DNA of 64,000 bases from Whalleya microplaca (GCA_022497155.1 MU385767.1:124001-188000), one strand, 5' to 3'. Counted from the stretch's first letter, positions 1-11,395 are shown. Program-made: numbers and translations. The notes: a model not told the origin generated them from the letters alone.

Positions 1-474
1 ATAGTTTCTCTTCTCGGCGAAATTAATTTATTGTGAAGTGGCGCATGATCATACATGTGGGTGTTTGTGAGATATAAAGCTCTACCATGATACATATGAC
101 ATTAACACGGGGAAATCGCATGTATAAGTCCAAAGAATTCGGTCTCCTTGTTATTGGTATCGTCTTCGGGAGTGTTTAAGGAGCTCTGACATATAGTAGG
201 GCACTGTGGTTTGCAATGTCTAGTAGCCTGTTGCTGTGAGAATCCTAGGGATTATGTCCAGATAAGCCTGGTATTCATACGATAAATGTGCAACATAAAA
301 GCACGATTAAGAATGTGACGATTATACGTGCATAGGTAGATGGATAGGGGCTAAGACTTTCTAGCATAAAAACATCGGTTCTTCTCGTAGCGTACTTCAA
401 TTTACTAAGCCTTCTTTGAAGCCGGCGCGTAGTTAACCTATCCGCTCAACCAATCATTCTCAAGCCATAGAACC
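1..474. other. Intergenic, left edge
   Basis: AT-rich sequence downstream of the minus-strand chitinase gene. I see no coding exon, RNA gene or repeat here. It probably includes the 3' untranslated region of that gene. Confidence 0.5.
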
Positions 475-1833
475 CTAGTTGTTAGGAAACCCAGCCCTGA
501 GGTTATCATACTTCGTATGCGGATAGTCCAAACAATTCCTCCTGTGGTCCAGCGCCTGGGGACCGCCAAGGCCATGAACCACATTTCCAATCAAGCTCTG
601 CGGCCCCTCCTTATCCGCGCTGCTCTCCCACCACATCGCCCCGCCGAGCGCCCAGTCCCGCACAAAATGCGTCTTCATCCGCGCCATCTCGACCGTGTCG
701 TAGCTGACCATCGTCCGTGTTCCCGGGTGGTAGCAGTAGCTGGCCCCCGCGGCCCTGTCGATCCGCTCCTCCGAGCCAGGGAGAGGGAGCTTCTTGTAGT
801 CGTGCACGCCGTTCTCCCATGTGCCCTCGCCGATGCCGCTGTAGCTGCACCCGGGCCCGTCCGTGTTCTGGAATGCGCGACCGTACAGTGGCATCCCTAG
901 CACGATCTTGCCCGGCGCCACGCCGTGCGAGGTGTAGTAGTTCAGGGCCCCGGTCGTGCTGAAGGGAGTAGAGCGGGGGTTCTGCGCGGACGGGAATATG
1001 TTCGCCTGGTGGCCCGCGGTCTGGTCCCAGGACCCCGCGTAATCGTACGCCATTAGGTTCCAGAAATCCAGAAGGCGGTCCATGGCGGGGATGTTCAGCT
1101 TTTGATAGTTTTGCGCGCCCGCCGGACAGGCGACGGTGAGCTCAAAGTGGTAAAAGGCGGGCAGCGTTCGACTGTAGCCGTCCATGGCGTCGCGCACGGC
1201 CTGTAGCAAGGCAACGAAGTCATTCGCCTCTGCGGGGGATTGTGGATACTCCCAGTCAATGTCGATGCCATCGAAGCCGAGGTTCTTGATCAGCTCGACG
1301 CAGGAATTGGCAAAATTGGCCCGACCTTGCGGCGTAGAGGCGGGCTGCTTGAAGTTGGAGCTGTAGGTCCAGCCGCCTACAGACAGGAGGACCTTCAGGT
1401 TGCGATTCCTGCGCTTCAGCAGATTAAGTTGCTTCATGCACCCGTACAGATTTGTGCCGCTGTCGTTCCAGCTGTCGCCCTCCCAGTGGATGTCAGTATC
1501 CGCCCAGGTGTCGGTCAGATACACCTCGCCCGAGTCGGGGCGCACGTTGGCGAATGCATAGAGAATATGGGTGAGCTTATCGGCAGGTAGATCCTGGGGC
1601 CGATGCTTGCGACCGTAGATGGCCCAGTTGACAAAGTACGCAACTGTGCGGTAATGCTCTGGTCCGCCTCCCATGTTTGTATTTGGTTTGGGGTTTGAGA
1701 TAATGCTAGGTATATATTGGCTGGAAATAAGACTGGAGAGTGACGAGGGTGAGATATTCCCAAGTAGGAGGATGGTGAATAATATTGCCAATGGGAGGAG
1801 ATAGAGAAGAGAAGGTCTGAGTGATGAGAACAT
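475..1833 (-). CDS. GH18 endochitinase, Chit42-like
   Basis: Single-exon 452-aa glycoside hydrolase family 18 enzyme. GH18 chitinases cleave beta-1,4-GlcNAc bonds in chitin by substrate-assisted catalysis, for wall remodelling, nutrition or mycoparasitism. Visible motifs are SVGG at 151-154 and the catalytic DGIDIDWEYP at 188-197 (proton donor Glu195), followed by LMAYDYAGSW and GGAMWWESS strands typical of fungal subgroup A (Chit42) enzymes. Residues 8-24 are strongly hydrophobic and act as a signal peptide or N-terminal anchor; residues 25-55 form a Ser/Pro-rich linker. There is no chitin-binding module or C-terminal GPI-like tail. The ATG at 1833-1831 places the hydrophobic segment at the very N-terminus, which supports this start. 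Length is close to the ~424 aa of the family, with an extended leader. The family assignment is secure; the biological role is inferred. Confidence 0.95.
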   Translation of the reverse strand: MFSSLRPSLLYLLPLAILFTILLLGNISPSSLSSLISSQYIPSIISNPKPNTNMGGGPEHYRTVAYFVNWAIYGRKHRPQDLPADKLTHILYAFANVRPDSGEVYLTDTWADTDIHWEGDSWNDSGTNLYGCMKQLNLLKRRNRNLKVLLSVGGWTYSSNFKQPASTPQGRANFANSCVELIKNLGFDGIDIDWEYPQSPAEANDFVALLQAVRDAMDGYSRTLPAFYHFELTVACPAGAQNYQKLNIPAMDRLLDFWNLMAYDYAGSWDQTAGHQANIFPSAQNPRSTPFSTTGALNYYTSHGVAPGKIVLGMPLYGRAFQNTDGPGCSYSGIGEGTWENGVHDYKKLPLPGSEERIDRAAGASYCYHPGTRTMVSYDTVEMARMKTHFVRDWALGGAMWWESSADKEGPQSLIGNVVHGLGGPQALDHRRNCLDYPHTKYDNLRAGFPNN

Positions 1834-2886
1834 ATGATGACTAGAATTTTTTATATGCTCCCTAGGGCCTTCTATCTGGAATCAAATCAGGGTCAGGCTC
1901 GGATAATCAGGTCGACATTCAGGTCTTGTAGTGTGGCTTGGAGCTTGTGTGTACGGTGGCGATGCAAGAGTAGCTCTTCTCGGCTTCGCTCAGCTCCATT
2001 TAATAGCTGATCGGGTGGCTATTACCTGGATATGATAGTTCCAGAATAGATATTCAGGTCTGAATTTTGTCGCTTTAAATTTCTTGAGCCAGCAAGAAAT
2101 GTACGCTCTGTCTCTCTTATAAAGAACAGTTCCAACACCAGGTGAACGTGAAAGAGTTACAAGGTAGAGGATGACGTTGAAAGGGAGCACTGACCATGCT
2201 CTGTGACTGGGGCAGTTTCAGTGACACATGTTTACATAGATTGCTGATGACGACGATGTGGCTCAGACTAAACGTATCAGCCACATCTTGGCGCCCCCTT
2301 TGCCCCTATTTCACGGCATTTCGGCATTCTTTGCCGTACATCGAACACGGAGATAAGACCTAACGGCACCATTCATTCATACGCCTTTGGCATCCAGCAG
2401 CAGTAGCTAGGTAATTATTCAAATTAGTGTTACTGCCCTCGGCGACGCCTTTTTGGCACCACGAAATTCTCATACCTCCGAGTTGTATCCAAAAGTACTT
2501 AGCCCGTTACGTCCACATACAGGTCTCGAACCGGATTCGTCGTGAATCTTTAACGGTATTATCAGAACTACCCCCTAGCTGATACTGTACCGGGGCCTTT
2601 TCGCGATCAGAATCAAATCTATCATCGAAATATTTACTAGCGTTGGTCTATAAAGGACTAGGGAGGTATGTGGTTTGATTACTGTACTGGCTACACTTAC
2701 ACTATCACACGTAGTGTCAGGAGCGGTGGCTCACTTCTCCCGAGGACCAAGAGACTGTTTGCTCTAGTTTAGTCCCTTGCGTACCAACTGTATTGTTTCA
2801 CTATTCAGAAAGACTTCCCCTATAACATGTAGATACCTCTTACCGTCCTTCTCGTTGTCATCCTGCTCGGGTCTGGCTGGGCTATT
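1834..2886. other. Intergenic with no supported gene
   Basis: Contains the promoter of the minus-strand chitinase gene and the 3' flank of the phosphotransferase gene. Only short out-of-context ORFs occur. No repeat or RNA gene recognised. Confidence 0.5.
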
Positions 2887-3882
2887 CTACATTTCATAAG
2901 GGGGTCTATCCTTTCTGAGAGAGGGAATTCGATACGTAAGAAATTTTGGGAGTGCTTTCAAAGCGACTGGGTTGAATCCCACTTTACCATCTTCATAGAA
3001 AAAGCAATCCATCAAGGTTCCAAGAATGACTGCATCTTGGACAAGGTGATCACGCATTTCTACCGTCCTGCGAATATCGTCTGGCATTCCATCGAATAAT
3101 CCCTTCCAAAATCCCCTTTCTGCAGACTCGAACTCGTTAGGCATATAGAAATCGCCGTTGGTAAATTTTCCGGCAATGGTGTGAATACGACCGAAACCAA
3201 CCCCAAACGGTAATGGGCTAGATAACTCCCAATCGACCAAGCCAGTAACGCGACAATCGTCATCGACGAGAACATTAAGAGCATTCAAGTCGTAATGAGC
3301 AACCCACAGAGGAAGTTGAGCCAGCTCTTCAAGTCGGACAATAAAGCTTTGGAGGATACCCCTATAGGGGACGACCTCTAATAAGGATGATGTAATAATG
3401 GAATCTAGGTGACGGCAAATCTTGCCTACAACAGCCTTGCTATTCTCGGCGAGATAGCCCTTCGAAAAGACGCTACCGAGAGACCTGGAGATTGTAATAC
3501 GGCCTTGGGCGCCTTTAGCTCTTACTCCATGGTGCCACAACTGTCCTGGAATGCGAGCAAAGCAATAAGCCCAAGCACCTTCTTCCTCTATCTCCTTGTT
3601 CTCAAGCGCTCCGCAGTCAGGGACATACGAACCTAATGCACCTCTTGCCGTTCGAAATGGGTCAAGGTCAAGGGGCTCAGTGCGAAATTGCACAACCACT
3701 TCTCGGGCATCTTCTAGGGTGACGAAAAGGGTCCTGCTAAATGAACCTTGGATCGGTGATCTATCGATATGCTTTGCTTGACAGTTGAAATGCTCCGAGA
3801 GCAGCTTTTCGACTATCTTGACTTGCTTCGTGAGAGTATTGAGCGAGTTCGGTAGGTCATTATCGGACGAAACCGGAGGCAT
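2887..3882 (-). CDS. Aminoglycoside phosphotransferase (APH)-like kinase
   Basis: Single-exon 331-aa protein of the APH/choline-kinase-like fold, a family greatly expanded in filamentous fungi with mostly unknown small-molecule substrates. The Brenner-type catalytic loop is HYDLN at 196-200 (catalytic Asp198) with Asn203, and the metal-binding DFG equivalent is VDWE with Asp217. The N-lobe strand VVVQFR (63-68) carries Gln/Arg where the usual ATP-anchoring Lys would be expected, so nucleotide binding may be atypical. No signal peptide or membrane segment. The start is the ATG at 3882, preceded by AT-rich DNA. Fungal members rarely confer antibiotic resistance; no substrate can be assigned from sequence. 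Confidence 0.85.
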   Translation of the reverse strand: MPPVSSDNDLPNSLNTLTKQVKIVEKLLSEHFNCQAKHIDRSPIQGSFSRTLFVTLEDAREVVVQFRTEPLDLDPFRTARGALGSYVPDCGALENKEIEEEGAWAYCFARIPGQLWHHGVRAKGAQGRITISRSLGSVFSKGYLAENSKAVVGKICRHLDSIITSSLLEVVPYRGILQSFIVRLEELAQLPLWVAHYDLNALNVLVDDDCRVTGLVDWELSSPLPFGVGFGRIHTIAGKFTNGDFYMPNEFESAERGFWKGLFDGMPDDIRRTVEMRDHLVQDAVILGTLMDCFFYEDGKVGFNPVALKALPKFLTYRIPSLRKDRPPYEM

Positions 3883-6019
3883 AATGATAAAGCCCGAAGT
3901 GGATGTTTTGGATATAGGATGGTTGGCTTTGAGACAGCGAAGTAAAGAGCCTAAGTCAAGCTAAATAATCTCTTTGTTGATTGGTTGACAGTTCGATTCG
4001 ATTATTTAGCCACTGAAATAGCATCCGATTCTGCTTTTCAATGCCTAAACTTGAAAGGTGTTCGCTAAGTAATAAACTGATACAGCGAACTTGTTAGGGA
4101 AAGCGTATGCCGGCAAAGGTTCCTAGTACTTACATATATGATATTAAGAACCATAATATAGATAGTAGGCAGCCTGAAAGGAATCTCACTATTCGTGAAT
4201 TTATCTGTATGAAGTGGTCCCAAATGTATTGATTGAATTGCTGTATCTAACTTATTATCAAATCTCGGCTTGATTTGACCCAAGTCAAGCAAAATCGAAT
4301 CCGCTAATGGGTCGTTTTGTTGACTTCGCGTGTCGGGAGGGCTGACGAAGCTGGGTGTCGGTGTTCAGGAGAGTCTAGAGTGATAGAAACAGCAGGCGTA
4401 GAGTACAAGTGTATATTACTAGCAAATAGCTAATGGAAAGGATGACTGAGTCCTAGTTCAAATAATGGCTGGGGCTGACATTTTATAATTCATTTTCTTT
4501 CCAACTCTTGCCACACCACAGCGTCGCTGGGGGCTTGAACGACACAGGGATAGTTAGCATACGGGAAACCTTGGGTACCCAATGAAAGGAAACCATTCTA
4601 GATGACCGTCGCAGAGCCGAAGTCCCGAGTGGTGGCCAGCTAACCATCAAGGTTCCGAACTTAAATAAACTTCTTTATATATTGCTGTTGGCTGCTGCCA
4701 TAGCCTATGACGAACATGTAACAGAATACGAATGCAGTTTATGATACTTGCGTAGGATGGCGGCCATGGAATGCGATCTGCGAGCATGCGGCACACAGGA
4801 CAGGGGCATGTGCCCCCGGGAAGGGCGGGAAGAGTCACTTGCATGTGGGTATTCCTAACACAGATAGCTAACATAGCATGTCTAGACAAAAAAGGCTAGA
4901 AAGAATATTTAAGCGAATGACTCGTCTTTCTTTCTTTGATAGTATATGGGAAGGTACTCTGAGTGGTATTATGTACTCAAGACTTTGTGACAACTTTAGT
5001 CCGGCAAATTACGCGTTAACCTTCTTCTATACGTGCAATACCCATTCCAAACCATGGCACAGCTTCTAGTTTGTTGACTGGTATGTGCCAACTAATGGTC
5101 TGTATAGAGTGAGTACGTTATATTAGCCTAGTAAGGCTTAGATTTCCTCCTAGTAGGCCATGCGGGGGCGAGTGAATACTTGACAGTTTAGTGTATAGTC
5201 TTTTCGGAAAGTCGGACGCTTGATGAAGCTTAGGTAAATGTCAAGTGAGAACATAGCTGGTAACCAGCGAAGGTCCGTCGCTACAAATCACCACATTAAG
5301 CTTGAATGGACAGGATTGAAACAAAGTTGCAACTCGACTTTTAAGCGAAGCTAGGTCAGGGGTTTGGGGGCGCTGCCCAACAGAATGAATCAGGGGTAAG
5401 GAAGACCTTCCTTCATGAGCCAGGGGTACCTCAAATTTTGGGTTTCAATATATCAGTTGGAAGACGCCCTGAATAGCCAACCATTCCCCAGCTGGTGCAT
5501 ATGACTGCCGTTTCTTTCATGAGTAATGCGCAGATGTTAGTTTCTTCTAGTTTAGCTATCTCCAAGTCAATCAGATGCTACATATTGAGTCACTGTCACC
5601 AATGGCTCTCTCAAGTGAGCCATGGAAACTAACCGAGAACCAACAAGTAGAGTTGGACTCGACGCGGCTGACATTTACATAAAGAACAGGGCAACTTATT
5701 CCATATAACAGATGTGAAGTGGTAGATGTCGTCTGCTGCATCCGGACGGATGATCATATGGACTGCGACGATTCAAAGAAAATGGTCTCATGTTAGTAGT
5801 TAGGGAGATCTAGTACTCATGAACATGATATTTTATTCATGAACCAACGGATTGGACGTGGCGGTTTTGTAAATATTTAAAGCGCAGGAAAACCATCTCA
5901 AACGGCTGTATTATCATGATCAGTCTTCACTCGGAACAAAGCCCACCAACATTCTATATTCTCTAGCTACTATCTTGCTCCAGCATCCCCCTTTATCAAA
6001 ACCACATTGCCACTTCAGC
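3883..6019. other. Long intergenic stretch, no gene recognised
   Basis: About 2.1 kb of AT-rich DNA with only short ORFs that lack conserved motifs. The last ~150 bases are the probable promoter of the plus-strand gene at 6020. I see no tRNA, LTR or MITE signature here. Confidence 0.5.
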
Positions 6020-6883
6020 ATGTCGGTTTCCGTGATCTCTCTTAACAATGGACGCCTTCAAGACGGCCCCCTCCCCTCGGATGAGTACAACAGACTTCCT
6101 CATGTTGACGATATGAGAGATGTGGCAAGCCAAAATGCCAAAGCCCATGCTATCCTACTTGGAATGATTGCTGCTGAGGGGCTTGCGGACAAATTCTCTC
6201 TCCATCTGATTCATAAGCACTTTGATGTCCCTGTTGGACGAGTCATGGTTTACGAAACAATCAAAGGAAAAGACCACAGCGATTTTGTTCTCTGCAGCCC
6301 CCGAGTCCCGGAGAAGTATCCCAACATGCGTGGCCTCTACTTCAAGGCGGTCGCCGGTGGAAACATGGTCGCTTATGAGTACACCACTGAGCCAGGAGCT
6401 GACTTGTCAACTCACAGCGACTTCGTCGAAAGATTCGCTGAGAAGTCCTTAGAGCTCGGCGCTCAGGACGTATTCGCGCTAACAGCCATCCCTATATGTG
6501 CTCCAAATAGGTTATTGACTGAGTTCGAGATGGCCAATGTCCTCTCCACCATCTCACTCTCGGATGCTAGTTGGCTGCCTGGTTATAAGCGCGGAAATGC
6601 CACACCAACGGATTGGAATGCATCAGAGGACTACGCGAAGTATGCCGATGGCTCGGTACCTGGAATCATCCAGCTTCAGTGCATAAAGGAGAAAGATGAC
6701 TGCCATTACCAATTCGACTGTAGCACAACTAGGTCAGGCAGGCATATTGGACACGCTGGTGATCCTTTTTCCGGAGAGACACCACAGGAGATTGTTCACT
6801 CCATCAACGGTGAACCTCTTCAGGAAGGTACAGAAGGATTTGCTGTTGTTACCCACGCTCTACAGCTTATCGAGGCTGCCTAG
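6020..6883 (+). CDS. Conserved-looking hypothetical protein, 287 aa
   Basis: Single-exon protein of unknown function. The frame is open back to 5975 but the first ATG is at 6020 (MSVSVISLNNGRL...), so that start was chosen. The protein is soluble and acidic, with no signal peptide or membrane span. It has an N-terminal helical part (about 30-75) and then a mixed region with several His and Cys residues. I do not recognise a family. Base composition is clearly coding-like and more GC-rich than its flanks, which argues for a real gene. It is isolated from both neighbours by about 1-2 kb. Confidence 0.75.
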   Translation: MSVSVISLNNGRLQDGPLPSDEYNRLPHVDDMRDVASQNAKAHAILLGMIAAEGLADKFSLHLIHKHFDVPVGRVMVYETIKGKDHSDFVLCSPRVPEKYPNMRGLYFKAVAGGNMVAYEYTTEPGADLSTHSDFVERFAEKSLELGAQDVFALTAIPICAPNRLLTEFEMANVLSTISLSDASWLPGYKRGNATPTDWNASEDYAKYADGSVPGIIQLQCIKEKDDCHYQFDCSTTRSGRHIGHAGDPFSGETPQEIVHSINGEPLQEGTEGFAVVTHALQLIEAA

Positions 6884-7796
6884 TGCACCAGTAGAGGTTG
6901 GATTGTTGACGCAGAATTCTACATATTTGATTGTAGATTGGGATATTATGAGGGAGTTCATGCCTGCTATATTATCCAAGTTTCTTTCTTCGCTTTCACG
7001 GTTCTATTTGGGATTTAATCGGGTTACTTGGAGGACATTGTTCTAGATTGGACGGTGTCTTTCAATTAAGGGGAAATGGGAAATGGGTGGAACGACACTC
7101 GTTTACTTATCACATGCTAGCATAGGATTTATGCCCAATATTGCGTTTTAGTTTTACTTCATAATCCCCGAAACTTGTGTTCTGTTTGTTTAAGAGATAC
7201 CATATGCTGATTGACGCTGTCTATTACCCCAAATAGGTGCGGAGACAAGGCCGTAATCGGTCAATATTGGTCGAAGAATGGCCGAAATAAGATGATGCTA
7301 GCATCCCAACTCTACAGTATTCTATACTACCATATGCTTTGTTCATATGAAATAGATCTGTGAGATCACCTGACTTAAGAGTTTATGCAATACTTAAATC
7401 CTAAGGGGTTTGAGGTCTCCTACACACACTACCTCCTCTGGTTTAGCTCACTACCACTTTTGCACATCACTAGTTTCGTACTAGGAGAGGTTAGAAACAC
7501 AGGCCTTTCAGCCAATTCACTCTCGTACACAGCCTGAAGCTCCGACCGCCGTTTTCCAGTCATCTCATTATATAAATGAACGTATTAGAGAATGCATTAA
7601 CACGAGGTATTCTAATAATAGTATCAACCTAATTGTTAGACAGAATCACCCCTCGGGTAATTCTTATATAGACAACTACATATACCCAGAACGATGAACT
7701 AGAATTGAAACTGTGTTCTTGACAGTTTGAGATAAACCTTCATGTGACTTGCTACTGCCTCACATCAGAATTCCATTAATTTCGACAGATCAATCC
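6884..7796. other. Intergenic between converging genes
   Basis: Region between the 3' ends of the 287-aa gene (+) and the galactose oxidase relic (-). AT-rich, no coding exon or repeat recognised. Confidence 0.5.
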
Positions 7797-9541
7797 TCAA
7801 CCCCGGCGAAGAATCTGAGTGATCAAAGTTGATTTCCAATACTGCCAGCAAAAGTTGAACAATCCATGGTCACCTTCATTGTCATTAGGGTTTCCAAGCA
7901 GTTCCTTGGGTCGCTCTACCGTTTCCCTATGGTCCTTTTTGTCGGCAGTGACCATGATAGTCTTTGCGATGCTGAGAACACCTTCCTCATCTATAACAAA
8001 TAGCATCCAATACCCAGGGATGATGATACTAGAATCTTCTGGAAGTTGGATTTCATAACTGTATCCTATGGCAGAGGAAGCAGGAGAGAGGTCAAGCGGA
8101 ATGCGCCGCTGGTCTGTGTTGACGGTATGTGTGGCACTGCACAGTCGGACCAGAGAGGCATCCTTGACCCGGCCTTTGGTGTTGAATGTTAGGGTCGCGC
8201 CGACTTGAACTTCATGAGGTAACTCAGAGATAATCTGAGGGCGGGGACGGAGTTCACCGGTCTCGGTCAGAAGATAGGGCGGCGTAAAGATTTGGGCATC
8301 ATAGTGGTTCGCAGAGCAATTACTGCAGAGTCCGCCGCCACCATTGAGAACGCGACCATCAGGAAGCAGGATTGACAGAGAATGATAAACACGAATGAAA
8401 TTATTCTTCTGCATCTCAACAAATGTATCGGATTCTGGATCGTAGATCTCTGGGACGAACTGCACGTTCTCTTCATTGAAAGCGACGCCGAAGGTCTGGC
8501 CGCCTGCGATAAAGACCTTGCCGTCGGGTAGTACGACCGAAGTGTGGAATACCCGCTCAGAGTGCATCGTACCATACTTCGCGGCAAGTTCAACTGTCGG
8601 CTCTTGACCTGCCTCACCCAGCGTAATAATATGTGCGTTATTGGTAGCCCAAGACTTGTCATAGTCAGCTGAACCTCCAAGAGTGAGAATTTTGCCCTTC
8701 ACCGCATCAAACATGACCGCGTTGCCGGACATCGAGTCATCGTCATCCAGGCGCTTTCCTGCTCCCTGGACATAACAATTTCCATCGGTGAAGTACCAGT
8801 TCATTGCTTTGCTGGGACCAGCCTGGAAGACGCTCTGGTTTTTCCAACCGAAGAACCAGCCATGATTGTCGGCCCTCCAGGCCCCTTCCATGTCGGCCGT
8901 CATCATGGGCTTTACTTTAGTGCCGGGAAGCAATGTCCAGTTTCGGGTATTTGGGTCGTAGAGCTCACCATCCTTGGGTATGTTGGAACCTCCAGACCAG
9001 GAGCCACCGATAACGAATACAGGACCATCAGAGAGAGTCATCGAAGCTTGGTATCCACGCCGAATGTACATCTCGGAACTCTTCACCCACTCATCTTTGC
9101 CAGAATCATATTTGTATGCTATCAAAGCGATATACGCAACGGGTTTTATTTTTTAACCACGCGTAAGCTCCCCTTCTGTGTTCATGCCTCAAGGACTACC
9201 TCACTAACTACCCATTGATACTTGCTAGGCTGGGCGAGTAATCATCACTTCCCAGATCGCAAGTCCAAGTTCTGGTGAACACGGTCCGGGTATTGATGCT
9301 ATCGTCGGTCTGAGACTCTCCCACCACCCGCCTCGCTCTATCGGCCTTTCGGATGGCAAGGATCCCACCGAGGCTCGTATGGACCTTGATAGATGGGTAA
9401 CTCACAGAGGCGGCGAATACTTCTTCAGTCCCTCCATCGACGCGTTGCAGAACTATCTCACGGCCCCCCCTGAATATCCCGTAATTTCTCCTTCCAACTA
9501 TCAGCCTAAGCTCTAAACGATAGGAATTCATAGGAAGAGTC
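7797..9541 (-). pseudogene. Galactose oxidase (AA5_2) relic missing first Kelch blade and Cys ligand
   Basis: The main part (7797-9125) matches the Kelch and C-terminal Ig-like domains of fungal galactose oxidase, a secreted copper radical enzyme that oxidises primary alcohols to aldehydes and makes H2O2. Counting from the Leu codon at 9125, Tyr25 (RGYQ), stacking Trp43 (GGSWSGG), Tyr247/His248 (VYHS) and His333 (ATHTVN) match the active-site Tyr272, Trp290, Tyr495/His496 and His581. The stretch has no ATG: the frame opens after a stop near 9153. Upstream, 9208-9531 still resembles the N-terminal discoidin (F5/8C, CBM32) domain, including an NYGIFRGGREIVL-type strand. The ~100 residues that should join them, including the Cys that crosslinks to the active-site Tyr and the first Kelch repeat, are absent: only about 80 bases separate the two parts and none encodes a blade. 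No signal peptide exon was found. I read this as a decayed gene; an unusual spliced variant is less likely. Confidence 0.8.
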
Positions 9542-9979
9542 CTGTACCTTGGATGTTAGGTATGCTATTTTATATCCCTATTAGATTCGATTCATGAATT
9601 GTACAACCAGAATCTCATAAACTAGGTACAGCTCAGCCAAATAACTCTCACCCGTCGCCTACGTACGGTGATTTGAAGCTTATTAGACTAATAACGTTTC
9701 CATTCTCGTCCTAGACTAAAGCCTATGCCATATAATCAAGGTTAGCTACTGCGTAAATGTGGGAAATCATTGGCGAACCGGGGTTCTCCATGCCATATTA
9801 ACACGTTACTCCTCATCATTAAGATTATGTTATGGGCGTAAACGGCTTTTGCGCAGCAGAATGGGAAAAACAGTACATTTCGTTATAGGAGTCTATCAAT
9901 ACGGCTAGGTTACATATACGGCTAGGTTACATATTTCTTATCATAGACGTATTTTGATAAGGCCAACATTGACATTTCG
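9542..9979. other. Intergenic with a 17-bp tandem duplication
   Basis: AT-rich region without coding sequence. A 17-bp unit, ACGGCTAGGTTACATAT, occurs twice in tandem at 9901-9917 and 9918-9934, just upstream of the short LTR. Confidence 0.6.
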
Positions 9980-10138
9980 TGACGGATTACAGGGGTGTGT
10001 GGCTGTGATTATCCAGGTGGCTGGGACGCTCCACAAGCTGTGGCTTACATATAAGCGGTTCTCCCTCTTCATACTCTAGTGATGATACTTCTCTAATAAC
10101 AACTAGTATACTACTCATAACCTGAGTCTATTTCATCA
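9980..10138. repeat. Solo short LTR, copy 1
   Basis: A 159-bp block starting TGACGGATTACAGGGG and ending TTTCATCA. It is closely similar to 46157-46305, sharing internal blocks such as CACAAGCTGTGGCTTA and CTAGTGATGATACTTCTC. It has LTR-like TG...CA ends. The flanking pentamers are TTTCG (9975-9979) and TTTTG (10139-10143), identical except for one C/T transition, consistent with a mutated 5-bp target duplication. No internal retroelement sequence lies beside it, so it is a solo LTR. Confidence 0.75.
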
Positions 10139-10595
10139 TTTTGTTTCTGAGAGGTCTGTAGCTTTATCACTTAGGTTGTCCGTATGATAAAAATACCTGG
10201 TAAAGTATATTGTACCTCAATGCCATCTGAGAATATTGACCGTGGCTTAATAAAATATGCACACAAGGATTAGAAATATGCACATTGACCAACTTGACGC
10301 AAGGAGGTTCATTGCACCGTTCTCGGATTGGATATTACAGTCGTACCTATAAGGAAAGCATTAGATACTCTAACACATAACTAGGGACGGAAATTATGCC
10401 AGACATACTCTGGCTACCTATCTAATATCCTAATGTAACTTCCCATCAATTACACACATTTTAAATATTTTCTAGGTACTGCAACGCTTGTTCACAGACG
10501 GAAATCATTTTCTGCTCTCCGTTAACCCTCGCTTCTTAACTTTGGTTTTCAAATCTTCGACATTCAAGCCACCTCGGACTCATAATACAGCTAGA
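10139..10595. other. Intergenic, promoter side of the alpha/beta hydrolase
   Basis: AT-rich spacer between the solo LTR and the hydrolase ATG. No other gene or repeat recognised. Confidence 0.5.
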
Positions 10596-11395
10596 ATGAC
10601 AACTACAACTAAGCCTACTCTGCTAATTGTCCACGGCGGCTGGCATTTAACTGGCAGCGTGCCAGCTACGACAAACTTACCAGTGCCCTCCGCGACGCCG
10701 GTTTCGAGGTTCACATTCCTCGCCACCTTTCCATGAACCAGAGCCGACCCCCCAATGCTGATCTGGCTTCCGATTCGGATCTTATCCGCTCTTACGCGAC
10801 AAGCCTCGTTGAAGCGGGTCGAACGATTGCAGTATTAATGCATAGCTATGGTGGGCAGGTTGGCACCAATGCCTTATACGGATTGAGCAGGAACGCGCGC
10901 GCCGCGAAGGGCCTTGCTGGAGGGATCTCCCATCTGATCTATATGGCGGCCTTTGCAATGCCTGAGGGTAGGAGCATGACCGACAAGGTAGCAGAATTCA
11001 ATCATATGGATCGCATGCCCATTGCATTTGGTTTTGATGAAGATCAGAGCTGTGTGGCCAATTATCCAAAGGAGGGTTTGATTGGCGAGCTCTATGCCGA
11101 CCAACTTGACCTAGAGGAGCTCAAAACATACATTTCTTCTCTACTTCGATGGAATGGGAAATGCATGTACCTGCCTCTTGAGAACACTCCTGCTTGGCGT
11201 GATGAAGCAGAAATTTATTTCATCTACACGCTTGGTGACCTGACACTTCCTGTCGACTACCAGAAGAGCATGGTACAGTACATGGAAAAGGAAGGCAAAA
11301 CCGTTCAGACGGTAGAGCTTGCTACTGGCCACTATCCAAACCTGACCAAGACCAAGGAGGTAGTCGACATCGTCATCAAGTTTACTTCCGTATAA
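10596..11395 (+). pseudogene. Alpha/beta hydrolase disrupted by an 11-bp insertion
   Basis: The frame from ATG 10596 encodes MTTTTKPTLLIVHGGW, a typical first strand and oxyanion HGGW motif of fungal alpha/beta hydrolases, and then goes off-frame. The rest of the domain continues in another frame to 11395: nucleophile elbow HSYGG, a candidate acid in GDLTLPVD, and catalytic His in TGHYPN. The break is exact. TGGCA at 10641-10645 is repeated at 10652-10656 with TTTAAC between, and the 11 bases 10646-10656 are extra: without them the two parts form one 262-codon frame. No intron could be this short. The allele is therefore probably null, though the 220-aa part from the ATG at 10733 stays open and undamaged, suggesting a recent lesion. 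Substrate unknown. Confidence 0.8.

Noticed and set aside
2500..2590. tRNA-like B box (GGTTCGAGACC on the minus strand)
   Set aside because: The T stem does not pair and no matching A box or acceptor stem was found.
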